Assembly (NCBI GenBank): GCA_964343305.1 | Contig: CAYFJO010000069.1 | Location: forward strand, 1-33,746 | Direction of reading: 5' to 3' | Source of the DNA: CAYFJO01 sp964343305 | GTDB taxonomy: Bacteria; Planctomycetota; Planctomycetia; Pirellulales; Pirellulaceae | DNA length: 33,746 bases | In this document: piece by piece, positions 8,221 through 17,112 of the stretch | Numbering within the stretch: the first letter of the stretch is position 1 | How the letters are laid out: the number at the start of each line of letters is the position of its first letter | The notes under the pieces: generated by a model | The model's input: only the letters and a program-made list of their open reading frames with translations | What the model was told of the DNA's origin: nothing | The model's database searches: none | Translations under genes and position numbers: made by a program

Positions 8221-8235
8221 GTCTTAAGCTGTCAA
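8207..8235 (-). promoter_or_regulatory. Sigma70-type promoter of the gntR-ABC operon
   Basis: On the minus strand TTGACA (8235-8230, perfect -35) is followed after 17 nt by TAATAC (8212-8207, -10). The start point would fall around 8200, leaving a leader of about 20 nt. The operator palindrome covers the -10. Confidence 0.65.
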
Positions 8236-8448
8236 CCATGCTGCTGAAAAAAAGTCAAAAACTCTCCGTGTCCCAATCAATATCGTTTGGTGCCTGACAT
8301 TAGCTAGACAGCGCCATTTTGTGATGGAGCTGGCGTGCTTAACTCGTTTTCAATCAATCGCTTACCGGCAAGGCGCAAACTCATTCTCGGTGTATCATGC
8401 GAACATGACTTGTTGACACACGATCTTACTTGACGGGGCCGCGCGCAA

Positions 8449-10158
8449 ATGGAATTCGACCCATATTCCGAATGGCTCTCCATCTTGTCGACGTCGAGGC
8501 CGCCAAACCACTATGAGCTGCTGGGCCTGCCTTGGTTTGAAGATGACCAGACTGCGGTCAACCAGGCATATGAGTCGCGGACGGCGGAAATTCGGAAGTT
8601 CCAAGCCGGCCAACGTGGTGAAGAAGCACAACGGCTTTTGGATGAGTTGGCCGACGCGTACGTCTGCCTTTCGGATGTTGTCAAAAAAGAGAAATACGAT
8701 GAATCGCTGCTTCCACCCGATTTGCAAGGAAATCCATTCGAAGGCGAACGACAAGCAGATCCGGCAAGTGCGACCGAGACCGAGCAACACAGCTTACCTC
8801 CCCCCATACCTCAACCGCCCCAGGAGGATGCCTCCACGGAGTCTGTTCCCGCCAAAGTCAAGACTCGATCGATCTGGTCGGTCGACATCGATTCTTTTGC
8901 GCTGAAGGCGATCCGCTTGTACTGCGATCCGGCGGCTCAGTGTGTCGTGGCGACGGGTTATGAATACATTGAACACGCTGTTCCGCTGACGCAGGCGCAA
9001 GGAAGTCGATCGGCGACACTGAGGAAGACGCTCGACACGTTTGTGCGCTGCACGTCGACGCAAAGGGAAAGCATCGCGATTACTTTGCCCGGCAACACGA
9101 TGATCTCGTCCCTTGCCAAGTTTCCCATCATCGAATCGAAAGAGATTCCCGCCACGATGGAAGACATCGCGGAGACGGACCTTTCCGCATCGATCGACGA
9201 CTTGGAGTGGGACTATCAAGCGATGTGGGGCCACAATGCTGGTGGATTCGTGGTCAACGCCGAGTTCGGCATCTTTGCGGTCCAGCGCGAGACGCTCAGC
9301 AAATGGTTGGAACCGTTCGACGACGTGGGTGTTCATGTGTCACACGTTCAGTTTCGACCACTCGCGCTCCACAATTTCGCTGTACACGAACTTGGTTTGA
9401 ACGCCATCGATCCCACGACATTCGATCCCGACGATCCGCCGGCTTGGACTTGTTTGCTGTCCATCGACGCGGTTGATACAGAGATCGTGCTGACCAACGG
9501 CTGCCGGATGTGGCGAGAATCGATCGACATGGGCAGCAACGAATTCGCCGGCGCGATCAGCGTGCAGTTGGATGTCAAGATCGACGAAGCCGAAGCGTTG
9601 CGGCGCGATCCGTCGAAGCAGGGCAATGCTGGCGAGGTGTTCGATGCGATTCAATACGTTTATCGTGACTTTGCCTTAAAACTGCGAATCCTGCTCGCTC
9701 AGTTCAACGTTGTTTTCGCGGGTGCCCAAATTGATCGGATCGTGATGCTGGGCACGGCGATTGACCGAATGGGTTTGGAAGCGTTCCTCAGCCGCGAGCT
9801 TGAGATCACGACCGAGTTGGTTGATTCGTACGATCAGCTCAACGGCATCGGGATCAAAAAGTCGCCGGGATTTCGTAACCACCTGGCGACGTTCGCCGCC
9901 TGTTACGGATTGGGACTGCAAGCCTTGAACGTGGCACGCGTGCAAGTCAACCTATTGCCCGAAGAACGCCATCGTTCCGCCTGGCTTCCGGCCACGGCCG
10001 GCGCGGGGGTCGCATCGATGCTGGCCAGATGGAATCGCTTCGCCGATTGGCTGACACACAAGCGAAACCGCGTGATATTCAATTTGATCGTCGTCGGCGC
10101 CTTGGCCCTGATCGGCATTTTGGCGATCGGCTGCATCTATTTGCTGCGCTCGCAATGA
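8449..10158 (+). CDS. J-like domain / PilM-like actin-fold fusion with C-terminal membrane helix
   Basis: This 569-residue protein is a fusion. Residues about 5-90 are a planctomycete J-like domain (PPNHYELLGLPWFEDDQTAV, LLDELADAYVCLSD) without the HPD motif of true DnaJ. A proline-rich linker follows. Residues about 138-480 look like PilM, the actin-like ATPase of type IV pilus and type II secretion inner-membrane platforms: phosphate-1 loop WSVDIDSFALKAIRL, phosphate-2 loop LLSIDAVDTEIVLTNGCRMW and adenosine loop DRIVMLGTAIDRMGLEAFL. VQVNLLPEERHRSAW then resembles the N-terminal PilM-binding motif of PilN, and a membrane helix occupies about 542-565. No pil genes adjoin it. The ATG at 8449 has only a weak ribosome site. 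The first glycine of the usual DIG loop is aspartate here (DIDS), so ATP binding may be altered. Confidence 0.75.
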   Translation: MEFDPYSEWLSILSTSRPPNHYELLGLPWFEDDQTAVNQAYESRTAEIRKFQAGQRGEEAQRLLDELADAYVCLSDVVKKEKYDESLLPPDLQGNPFEGERQADPASATETEQHSLPPPIPQPPQEDASTESVPAKVKTRSIWSVDIDSFALKAIRLYCDPAAQCVVATGYEYIEHAVPLTQAQGSRSATLRKTLDTFVRCTSTQRESIAITLPGNTMISSLAKFPIIESKEIPATMEDIAETDLSASIDDLEWDYQAMWGHNAGGFVVNAEFGIFAVQRETLSKWLEPFDDVGVHVSHVQFRPLALHNFAVHELGLNAIDPTTFDPDDPPAWTCLLSIDAVDTEIVLTNGCRMWRESIDMGSNEFAGAISVQLDVKIDEAEALRRDPSKQGNAGEVFDAIQYVYRDFALKLRILLAQFNVVFAGAQIDRIVMLGTAIDRMGLEAFLSRELEITTELVDSYDQLNGIGIKKSPGFRNHLATFAACYGLGLQALNVARVQVNLLPEERHRSAWLPATAGAGVASMLARWNRFADWLTHKRNRVIFNLIVVGALALIGILAIGCIYLLRSQ

Positions 10159-10237
10159 TCTGCCGAAGAACCAGATTTCACTGGAACATTCGAGTGAATT
10201 GAAGATAATGTCTGAATCGAACAGATCGAGAATTCAC

Positions 10238-12697
10238 ATGAAACAACCCTCCACAGCGGTCTTATTCTTGTTACTCGCCGGCCTGCCAATCCGTGCCGAG
10301 CCGGTGGATTACGAGCAAGAAATCAAACCGATCCTGCGTAACAAGTGTTCATCGTGTCATGGCGCGTTGAAACAAGAAGGCGATCTGCGATTGGACGCCG
10401 GCCGATTCGCGATTGAAGGAAAAGTGATCGTTCCGGGCGACCCGGACAAGAGCGAATTGATTCGACGCGTGACCTCGCGGGACGAAGACGTGCGAATGCC
10501 CGTCGATGGCTCGCCGCTGAACAGCAACCAGATCGCTTTGATCAACGATTGGATCCGCCAAGGTGGCAAGTTTCCCGCGGACGAACCCGTCGTCGAGGGG
10601 CCTGACAAACATTGGGCCTTTCAGCCTATTGAGCGTCCCGAAGTTCCGGCGGTTCAGGCTGCCGAATGGCCCGCGAATGCTATCGACCAATTTGTGTTGG
10701 CCAAGTTGGAAGCCCGTGGTTGGAAACCCAATCCAACGGCCGAGCCTCGCCAATTGGTCCGCCGAGCCCATTTGGATTTGATCGGGCTGCCGCCCACGAT
10801 TGCGGAACTGGATTTATTTCTCGAAGCACCCAACTTTGAGAATCTGGTCGACAACTTGTTGAACCGCGACGGCTACGGCGAACGGTATGCGCGGCATTGG
10901 TTGGACGTTGTGCGCTATGCCGACTCGAACGGCTATGAACGCGACGCCGCCAAGCCCGAAGTCTGGCGATACCGCGATTACGTCATTCGCGCGCTCAATG
11001 CGGACAAACCGTTCGACCGGTTCTTACTGGATCAACTCGCCGGCGATGAACTTGAAGACGCGACGACGGACACGGTGATCGCCACGGGCTACAACCGGCT
11101 GGGGCCGTGGGACGATGAACCCGCCGATTTTGCGCTCGATCGTTTCGATCAACTGGATGACATCGTCAACACAACGAGTCAGGTGTTTCTGGGACTGACT
11201 TTGGGTTGCGCTCGCTGCCACGATCACAAGTTTGATCCATTGTCGCAGACCGACTATTACAGCATGGTCGCGATCTTCGACCCGCTCAAGCGACCTCAGT
11301 CGGGTCGCAGCGAACTGACACGCTATGCCGCTCCTCCCGCGTTGGCTGGCCAGCTCGCGAAACGTGATCGCAAGATCGCTGAACTGCAAGTCGCGGCAAA
11401 GAACGTTCGTGACGATTTCATCATCTCTTTTCTGCGCGACGGGCGAAGCAAGTTGTCCGCCAATGCACAGTTGGCCTTCCTCGTTTTGCCAGACAAGCGG
11501 AACAACGAGCAAAAGAAGCTGGTTGGCGACTTCCAGACGAAACTGGACGCGGAGATCAACGCGGCTCTGCCCAACGATTTGAAAGAGAAGATCGCCGAAC
11601 ATCACACGACAATCACTCAGTTGCGCACGGAAACACCGGATGCTCCGATGGGCTACTTTCTTTTTGAACCGACGCCTGACGGGCGAATGACACGATTGTT
11701 GAAACGCGGCAATCCAGCAACACTGGGCGAAGTTGTCGAGCCGTCCGTGCCCGTGAAGATCGCTCGTTCGCAGCCGCAATTCCCCGAAGCCACCCAGTAC
11801 ACGACTCGGCGGCGGGTGACGCTCGCGAATTGGTTGGTCCACCCGGAAAATCCGCTTACGTCGCGCGTCATCGTCAACCGAGTTTGGCAGTGGCATTTTG
11901 GCGAAGGATTGGTGAGTACGCCCAACGACTTTGGGCTTCGCAGCCAGCGGCCGACGCATCTCAAACTACTCGATTGGCTGGCGCATTGGTTCGTTCACAA
12001 TGCAAACTGGTCGTTGAAGAAACTCCACCGACTGATCATGACCAGCCGGACTTATCAAATGTCGCGTGATTCGCACGTGGACTATATCGCCCAAGATCCG
12101 GACAATCGCATGCTGTGGCGACGATCGCCGCACCGTCTGGAAGTCGAAGCGATCCGTGATTCGATGTTGTTTGTCAGCGGAAGGCTGGATCGAAAGATGT
12201 TTGGCCCGCCGATGTATCCTTTCGTGCCGCGCGAAGCGTTGTTGAATCACGCGGACAAAACCAAAATCTGGCCGGATTTCAATGAAGCGGCAGCGTCCAG
12301 GCGCACCGTCTATGCGTTTATCAAACGGTCGCTGGTCCTGCCGATGCTCGAAGTGTTGGACTTGTGCGACGTCACGCAATCCGATCCCAAACGCGACGTG
12401 ACCACGGTGCCGACGCAGGCGCTTACGCTGTTCAACGGAAACTTCGCGATGCGGCAAGCGGACCATTTAGCAAATCGTTTGCTCAAAGAAGCGGGCGATA
12501 AGCCAACAGATCAAATCCGTCATGCGTATCGAATCGCGCTGTCACGTGAGCCAACAAACACCGAGTTGTCGGCGATGGCACAGTTCTTAAACCAGCAAAT
12601 CGATGAATTGAAAGACCAGCCTCGCGCGACACAATCGGCGCTCAAGCAACTGTGCCGCGTGATCTTCAATTTGAACGAGTTCGTGTATCCAGATTAA
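10238..12697 (+). CDS. PSCyt1-DUF1549-DUF1553 planctomycete cytochrome c protein
   Basis: This 819-residue exported protein has a signal peptide (MKQPSTAVLFLLLAGLPIRA), a planctomycete cytochrome c domain (PSCyt1) with a haem motif at C37-H41 (CSSCH), a DUF1549 domain (WPANAIDQFVLAKLEARGW, LDLIGLPPT, RYARHWLDVVRYADSNGYE) with a second CARCH at 324-328, and a C-terminal DUF1553 domain (NPLTSRVIVNRVWQWHFG, LDWLAHWFV). It acts in the periplasm or paryphoplasm. The family always travels with DUF1501 proteins and is thought to serve degradation of complex, often sulfated, carbohydrates, but no activity is proven. I chose the ATG at 10238 because it directly starts the signal peptide; 10208 is an alternative. 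The DUF1501 partner follows after 71 bp containing a REP pair. Confidence 0.9.
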   Translation: MKQPSTAVLFLLLAGLPIRAEPVDYEQEIKPILRNKCSSCHGALKQEGDLRLDAGRFAIEGKVIVPGDPDKSELIRRVTSRDEDVRMPVDGSPLNSNQIALINDWIRQGGKFPADEPVVEGPDKHWAFQPIERPEVPAVQAAEWPANAIDQFVLAKLEARGWKPNPTAEPRQLVRRAHLDLIGLPPTIAELDLFLEAPNFENLVDNLLNRDGYGERYARHWLDVVRYADSNGYERDAAKPEVWRYRDYVIRALNADKPFDRFLLDQLAGDELEDATTDTVIATGYNRLGPWDDEPADFALDRFDQLDDIVNTTSQVFLGLTLGCARCHDHKFDPLSQTDYYSMVAIFDPLKRPQSGRSELTRYAAPPALAGQLAKRDRKIAELQVAAKNVRDDFIISFLRDGRSKLSANAQLAFLVLPDKRNNEQKKLVGDFQTKLDAEINAALPNDLKEKIAEHHTTITQLRTETPDAPMGYFLFEPTPDGRMTRLLKRGNPATLGEVVEPSVPVKIARSQPQFPEATQYTTRRRVTLANWLVHPENPLTSRVIVNRVWQWHFGEGLVSTPNDFGLRSQRPTHLKLLDWLAHWFVHNANWSLKKLHRLIMTSRTYQMSRDSHVDYIAQDPDNRMLWRRSPHRLEVEAIRDSMLFVSGRLDRKMFGPPMYPFVPREALLNHADKTKIWPDFNEAAASRRTVYAFIKRSLVLPMLEVLDLCDVTQSDPKRDVTTVPTQALTLFNGNFAMRQADHLANRLLKEAGDKPTDQIRHAYRIALSREPTNTELSAMAQFLNQQIDELKDQPRATQSALKQLCRVIFNLNEFVYPD

Positions 12698-12701
12698 CAG
12701 T

Positions 12702-12753
12702 GTAGAGCAATTGTCCCCAATTGCTCCGGGAACAATTGAGACAATTGTTCTAC
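12702..12753. repeat. REPIN-like inverted pair of GTAG-headed hairpins (element B)
   Basis: The left unit begins GTAG at 12702 and folds AGCAATTG-TCCC-CAATTGCT, a perfect 8-bp stem. The right unit, read on the minus strand from 12753, begins GTAG and folds AACAATTG-TCT-CAATTGTT, also perfect. The pair fills the intergenic gap of the DUF1553-DUF1501 operon, starting 5 bp after the DUF1553 stop. The transcript would form either two small hairpins or one long one. Confidence 0.8.
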
Positions 12754-12768
12754 AACTAGGAGCCAACG

Positions 12769-14217
12769 ATGAACGCCTCCCGTTTCATCCCCAACCAAAC
12801 CCCGTGTGGCAACACGCGCCGCGAGTTTCTTTGGCAAGCCGGCGGTGGATTCGCCGGCCTGGCTTTGATCGATTTGTTGACCAAAGATAACGCGCTCGCT
12901 GGTGAACTCGCCGCAAAACCACCTCATTTTCCCGCCAAGGCAAAACACTGCGTGTTTCTGTTCATGAACGGCGGCCCCAGTCACGTCGACACGTTTGATC
13001 CGAAGCCGGCGCTGACAAAATATAATGGCAAAAAGTACGACGGCCAGTGCAAAGTCGGCTCGAACGGCCGGCCCGTCGGACATCTTGCTCAGACGACGTT
13101 CGAATTTGTCAAGCACGGCCAAAGTGGTTTGCCGATCAGCAGCATTTATCCGCACCTCGGCGAGCACGCCGACGACTTGTGCGTCCTGCGCGCGATGTAC
13201 ACCGACACGGCGGCCCACGCGTCCGGCTGCATTCAAATGAACACCGGCAATGTAATCATCGGCAAGCCGAGTTTGGGATCGTGGCTGAGCTATGGCCTGG
13301 GCACTGAGAACGAAAACCTGCCAAGCTTCGTCGTCATGACCGACCCGCGGGGCGGCCCAATCGGTAGTGCCTCGAATTGGTCGGGAGGTTTTATGTCGGC
13401 CGCTTACCAGGGCACGATGTTCCGCAGCGAAGGTCCGCCGTTGCTGAACCTGGCGACCCCCAAAGGCACATCGGCCGAAACACAAAGGCGCGGTCTCGAT
13501 TTGCTCAAAGCGCTCAACCAAGAACATGTCAAACAAACCAAAGGCCCCGCCGACAGCGAATTGCTGGCCAGGATCGAGTCCTACGAACTTGCGTATCGCA
13601 TGCAGACCTCGGCGGCGGAAGCGGTGGACATCGACAAAGAAGACGCGGCGACTCGCGAAATGTACGGACTCGACAAAAAGCTGACCGCCGACTTTGGCCG
13701 CAAGTGCCTGATCACACGGCGGCTGATCGAGCGAGGCGTTCGTTTCATCCAACTCTATTCCGGTGGCGGACACATCGAAGACACGTGGGACGGCCACAAC
13801 GATTGTATTTCCAATCACAAGCTTCACGCCGGCGAAACGGACCAACCAATCGCGGCCTTGATCAGCGACCTGAAACGAATCGGCTTATGGGACGAGACGA
13901 TGCTCGTCTGGGGCGGCGAATTCGGCCGCACACCGACGAGCGAGGGAGTCGGCAGACCGGGCCGAGATCACAACTGGCACGGCTTCAGCATGTGGCTGGC
14001 CGGCGCGGGAGTCAAAGGTGGCCAGGCGATCGGAGCCACGGACGAACTGGGATTCGCCGCCGTCGAAGATCGCGCCCACGTCAGCGATCTGCACGCCACG
14101 ATTCTGCATCTCATGGGCCTGGACCATCGCAAGCTGACCTATTTTCATCAAGGTGTCGATCAACGCCTGACCGGTGTCACTCGCGAAGCCCACACCATCA
14201 GAAAAGCACTGGCATGA
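12769..14217 (+). CDS. DUF1501 protein with Tat signal (sulfatase-like fold)
   Basis: This 482-residue protein has a Tat-type signal (R17-R18, TRREFLWQAGGGFAGLALI) and the DUF1501 core related to the alkaline phosphatase/sulfatase superfamily: FLFMNGGPSHVDTFDPKP near residue 65, the ARFIQLYSGGGHIEDTWDGH-like region (VRFIQLYSGGGHIEDTWDGH), LVWGGEFGRTPTSEG and GRDHNWHGFSMWLAGAGVKG, with several Asp/His residues suited to metal binding. It is folded in the cytoplasm and exported. AGGAG sits 6 nt before the ATG at 12769. It forms an operon with the upstream DUF1553 cytochrome. The substrate is unknown. A likely terminator follows at 14276. Confidence 0.9.
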   Translation: MNASRFIPNQTPCGNTRREFLWQAGGGFAGLALIDLLTKDNALAGELAAKPPHFPAKAKHCVFLFMNGGPSHVDTFDPKPALTKYNGKKYDGQCKVGSNGRPVGHLAQTTFEFVKHGQSGLPISSIYPHLGEHADDLCVLRAMYTDTAAHASGCIQMNTGNVIIGKPSLGSWLSYGLGTENENLPSFVVMTDPRGGPIGSASNWSGGFMSAAYQGTMFRSEGPPLLNLATPKGTSAETQRRGLDLLKALNQEHVKQTKGPADSELLARIESYELAYRMQTSAAEAVDIDKEDAATREMYGLDKKLTADFGRKCLITRRLIERGVRFIQLYSGGGHIEDTWDGHNDCISNHKLHAGETDQPIAALISDLKRIGLWDETMLVWGGEFGRTPTSEGVGRPGRDHNWHGFSMWLAGAGVKGGQAIGATDELGFAAVEDRAHVSDLHATILHLMGLDHRKLTYFHQGVDQRLTGVTREAHTIRKALA

Positions 14218-14275
14218 ATGCTAGTTTGCACGTAGGCAAGCAGGGGGTGTGTGTAACAAGCCGATGTGATTTGGT

Positions 14276-14322
14276 GTGTTGCGCACGGTAACGATTGCCC
14301 ATTTCGCAACACTTTCGTTTTT
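14276..14322 (+). terminator. Probable Rho-independent terminator after the DUF1553-DUF1501 pair
   Basis: GTGTTGCG (14276-14283) pairs with CGCAACAC (14305-14312), and inside it GGTAA (14287-14291) pairs with TTGCC (14295-14299) around the loop CGA. The stem is followed by the T-rich tract TTTCGTTTTT. It lies 59 bp after the DUF1501 stop. The rest of 14323-14698 holds no recognisable gene; a weak 15-nt palindrome lies at 14336-14350. Confidence 0.55.
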
Positions 14323-14698
14323 CGGTTAGATTAGCTTGTGCAATGCACCACATTGGACCCGCCGTTCTCCACAGACCACGGCATCATTCGCTTGCCAGAG
14401 CTGATTAATCGTGATAAAGTAGACTCAGCTCAATCTAATTCCGCTCTCCTGCGATCCAAGCCCCAACGGGCCGCTGCGCGGGCCGAATGGGACGCGCGTG
14501 TCGGTCCCACCGGTATTCCGCTTGCGGTAACTCCTCTCTCGAGCCGCGTCGGTTTGAGACACTGAAAAGAGCCGACCGAGGGACAATCTCGACACGGAGA
14601 TGGAAAACAATCCAACTGGGAATTCAACTCAACCGTGGGCATCTGAACCGGAAGTAAGTAGATTCCGTCGTCCGAACAGTTCAAAGGAGAGTCATCTT

Positions 14699-16270
14699 AT
14701 GCCTAGCAAACGAAAGCTGTTGGTCGTGCTCTTAGCGTTTCTTGGGGCGGCGGTTCTTGGCTACACGCTTGGCAGATGGGACCAAGGAGCTTGGGGGCAA
14801 CGGAATAATGAGCCCACTGCCAACGGCCAGACGCCGGCGTACAAGACTCCCGCCGAAGATCCCCAGTACTTGCGCCAAAGCCCCGCAGTGGTCGCCAAGA
14901 ACCGTACGGAGACGGACTTTGGCCTAGGGGACAGCCACATTTCTAAGCTCCTGCCCTATCCCCCTGGCGGCAACGGCGTGCGAACACCTTTTGATCTTTG
15001 GCGCTATGCCGGCAAGAGCGGGTCATCGTTCGAATCTCCCGCTCTGGGGATGTCCTTTGCCGAGTGGGTTAAGCTGAACCAAGAACAGAAACCCCAGTTG
15101 ATGGCTGACGTGCACGAATACATGCGGCAGCGGTATGACTTCTCAGACGAGACGATCCCCGGTGCGGTGATGTCGGGCGGCAAACCGATCATGAAGGGTC
15201 CGGTAAGCCGCCTTTCGAAAGGAGTCGCCTCGTTCGAAGAGCTGGGGCAGATGAGCCCCGCCGAAATCAAGCGCAAAGACCTCTTCCCGTACAAGCCGCT
15301 GGCTCATCCGTTGGCCACCACCGCACACATGGTCTTTCCCGATTCGTGGGTCAAGGCCCATCCCGAACATGAGCGGTTCGACCTGGACTTCGACATCCCC
15401 GAAGCCTACCTGCCGGAGTTCCCACCGCCGATGTTTCTGACGACGCACAAAGAACTAGGAGATGTGACCGGGGGACGGGAAATCACGCTGGGCAACTATT
15501 TTGAGATCTTCGACGGCCTGTTGACCGCCGAACAAATGGAAGGCCTCAAGGAACTCTTGCGGCCGACGCCGACCACCTGGTTCAACCAGACGGTCCACCG
15601 AGTGACGGTATCGCCCAGTACGGGTGTGGCGTGTCTGTCGTGCCACGTCAACGGCCACACCAACGGAGCCTTTGAGTTGGCGCCCGACACGCGACCGAAC
15701 CAGTCCCGGTTGCGGGTCGACACTCCCACAATGCGCGGCAACTACAACCTGATGCAACTCGCTTCGAAACGGTCCATTCGCAGCATGGACCACTTTTCTG
15801 AGGTCGAGGAGTATTTTGACGGCGACCCCGGCATGCAGCAAGCCATCGGCCCGCGAGGCGTGCAGCGTTCAATCACCAACCGCATGGGCGACTTCAACGC
15901 CATTCTCGACTTCCCGCCCGCTCCCAAGCTGGGACCATTGATGCGACTGATTCCTGAAAAGGCAACAAAGGCCGAATTGCGCGGCGAACAGCTTTTTTTC
16001 GGCAAGGCCCAGTGTGTCCTCTGCCATTCCGGGCCAGCCTTCGTCGACGACTACATGCATGACCTCAAGGTCGAGCGCTTCTATGCCGGACGGCCGGAAG
16101 GCCCGATCAAGACCTTTCCTTTGCGCGGCATCAAAGACACGCCGCCGTACTTGCACGATGGTCGCCTGATGACGCTGCACGACACGGTGGAATTCTTCAG
16201 CCTGGTTTTGCAACTGAAGCTGACCACTCAAGAGAAACAAGACCTGGTGGCCTACATGCTGTGCTTGTAG
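14699..16270 (+). CDS. Di-haem cytochrome c peroxidase-like protein ('cytochrome B6' family of planctomycetes)
   Basis: This 523-residue protein has an N-terminal membrane anchor or signal (LLVVLLAFLGAAVLGYTLG) and two c-type haem motifs, CLSCH at 312-316 and CVLCH at 439-443. LRGEQLFFGKAQCVLCHSG and LRGIKDTPPYLHDGRLMTLH, followed by DTVEFF, are typical of the bacterial di-haem peroxidase/MauG superfamily. The long N-terminal half (FDLWRYAGKSG, RYDFSDETIPGAVMSGGKPI, FPYKPLAHPLATTAHMVF) is that of planctomycete proteins often labelled cytochrome B6; it is not related to true cytochrome b6. It is probably a periplasmic electron-transfer or peroxide-handling enzyme. GGAG lies 9 nt before the ATG at 14699; the frame is open to an ATG at 14600, which would precede the anchor by 33 residues. 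Confidence 0.8.
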   Translation: MPSKRKLLVVLLAFLGAAVLGYTLGRWDQGAWGQRNNEPTANGQTPAYKTPAEDPQYLRQSPAVVAKNRTETDFGLGDSHISKLLPYPPGGNGVRTPFDLWRYAGKSGSSFESPALGMSFAEWVKLNQEQKPQLMADVHEYMRQRYDFSDETIPGAVMSGGKPIMKGPVSRLSKGVASFEELGQMSPAEIKRKDLFPYKPLAHPLATTAHMVFPDSWVKAHPEHERFDLDFDIPEAYLPEFPPPMFLTTHKELGDVTGGREITLGNYFEIFDGLLTAEQMEGLKELLRPTPTTWFNQTVHRVTVSPSTGVACLSCHVNGHTNGAFELAPDTRPNQSRLRVDTPTMRGNYNLMQLASKRSIRSMDHFSEVEEYFDGDPGMQQAIGPRGVQRSITNRMGDFNAILDFPPAPKLGPLMRLIPEKATKAELRGEQLFFGKAQCVLCHSGPAFVDDYMHDLKVERFYAGRPEGPIKTFPLRGIKDTPPYLHDGRLMTLHDTVEFFSLVLQLKLTTQEKQDLVAYMLCL

Positions 16271-16527
16271 GTTGCCACATTGGTACTCATGAAGACTCGA
16301 CTGCGCGGCTCGAAACACCGACGGCTTGCCATTGAACGAGGGAAGCGGACATTCCAAACCGGCCACGGCAAATCTCGAATTCACGCCGGTCGCGATGTCA
16401 CTACTCGCGCCAGCCACAACCAAAAATATGCCTGTCGAGTTCCGGTATCCGTTTGAGAGTGTAGGAACGTGAAACTTCCAATTTGCGGCCTGGGTATTGT
16501 TAGAGAGAACCATTGGGAGGACGTGCC

Positions 16528-17112
16528 ATGACTATGTCGACCTTGTTCAGTATCATCTCCATCATCCTGGGATTCGGTCTGGCGATGACGGCTACGTCGT
16601 TGTTGGCCACGGCCTTGTTTCCTGGCTGGACAGAACGAGCCCGGCAACGGGCTGACCGGACTCCGATTCGGACGTTTTTTGTCGGACTGTTTCTGGGCGG
16701 AGTTCTTTTTCTCGTTGGTCTGGCGACTGCACAGGCTGGTGGTCCAGGCGGCTTTCTTGGCGCCATCGTCTTGTCGAGTATTTTTGGATTCGCGCTGGTC
16801 GGTAATGCCGGAGTCATGCACTGTATCGGTTCGGGGTTGCCATCGCCCGTGGACGACACTCGGCCTTGGAAAGCGATCATTCGTGGTTGGGTCGTCGTGT
16901 GTCTGGCATCGTTGACGCCGGTATTTGGTTGGTTCATTGTCTTGCCTATTGCTCTGTGCACGGGATTCGGTGCCGCCGTGCTCGGTCTGTTTCGGCGACC
17001 GCGAGGTCGTGCGAGCCGTTCGGCCGTTGAAAACAGTGAGGGCGTCACGGTGGACGAGCCATTTGAGCCCGCTCAGGCTAATCCTGTCGCGTCTGGATTG
17101 AGGATTGAGTGA
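16528..17112 (+). CDS. Polytopic membrane protein of unknown function
   Basis: This 194-residue protein has about four hydrophobic segments: near residues 4-30, 45-68, 72-98 (FLGAIVLSSIFGFALVGNAG) and 118-155. It ends in a short charged tail (LFRRPRGRASRSAVEN). I do not recognise the family. The ATG at 16528 has GGGAGG 7 nt upstream. Its TGA overlaps the ATG of the DUF1800 gene by one base, so the two are translationally coupled and it probably belongs to the same membrane or export operon. The 257 bp upstream show nothing recognisable. Confidence 0.75.
   Translation: MTMSTLFSIISIILGFGLAMTATSLLATALFPGWTERARQRADRTPIRTFFVGLFLGGVLFLVGLATAQAGGPGGFLGAIVLSSIFGFALVGNAGVMHCIGSGLPSPVDDTRPWKAIIRGWVVVCLASLTPVFGWFIVLPIALCTGFGAAVLGLFRRPRGRASRSAVENSEGVTVDEPFEPAQANPVASGLRIE

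Noticed and set aside
12694..13845. Long antisense open frame (383 codons) opposite the DUF1501 gene
   Set aside because: It is a shadow of the GC-rich coding strand, with no ribosome site and no recognisable protein features. The same applies to the antisense frame at 11024-11959.
14338..14565. 75-codon open frame between the DUF1501 and di-haem cytochrome genes
   Set aside because: No ribosome site, no domain features and an overlapping minus-strand frame of equal quality; treated as non-coding.
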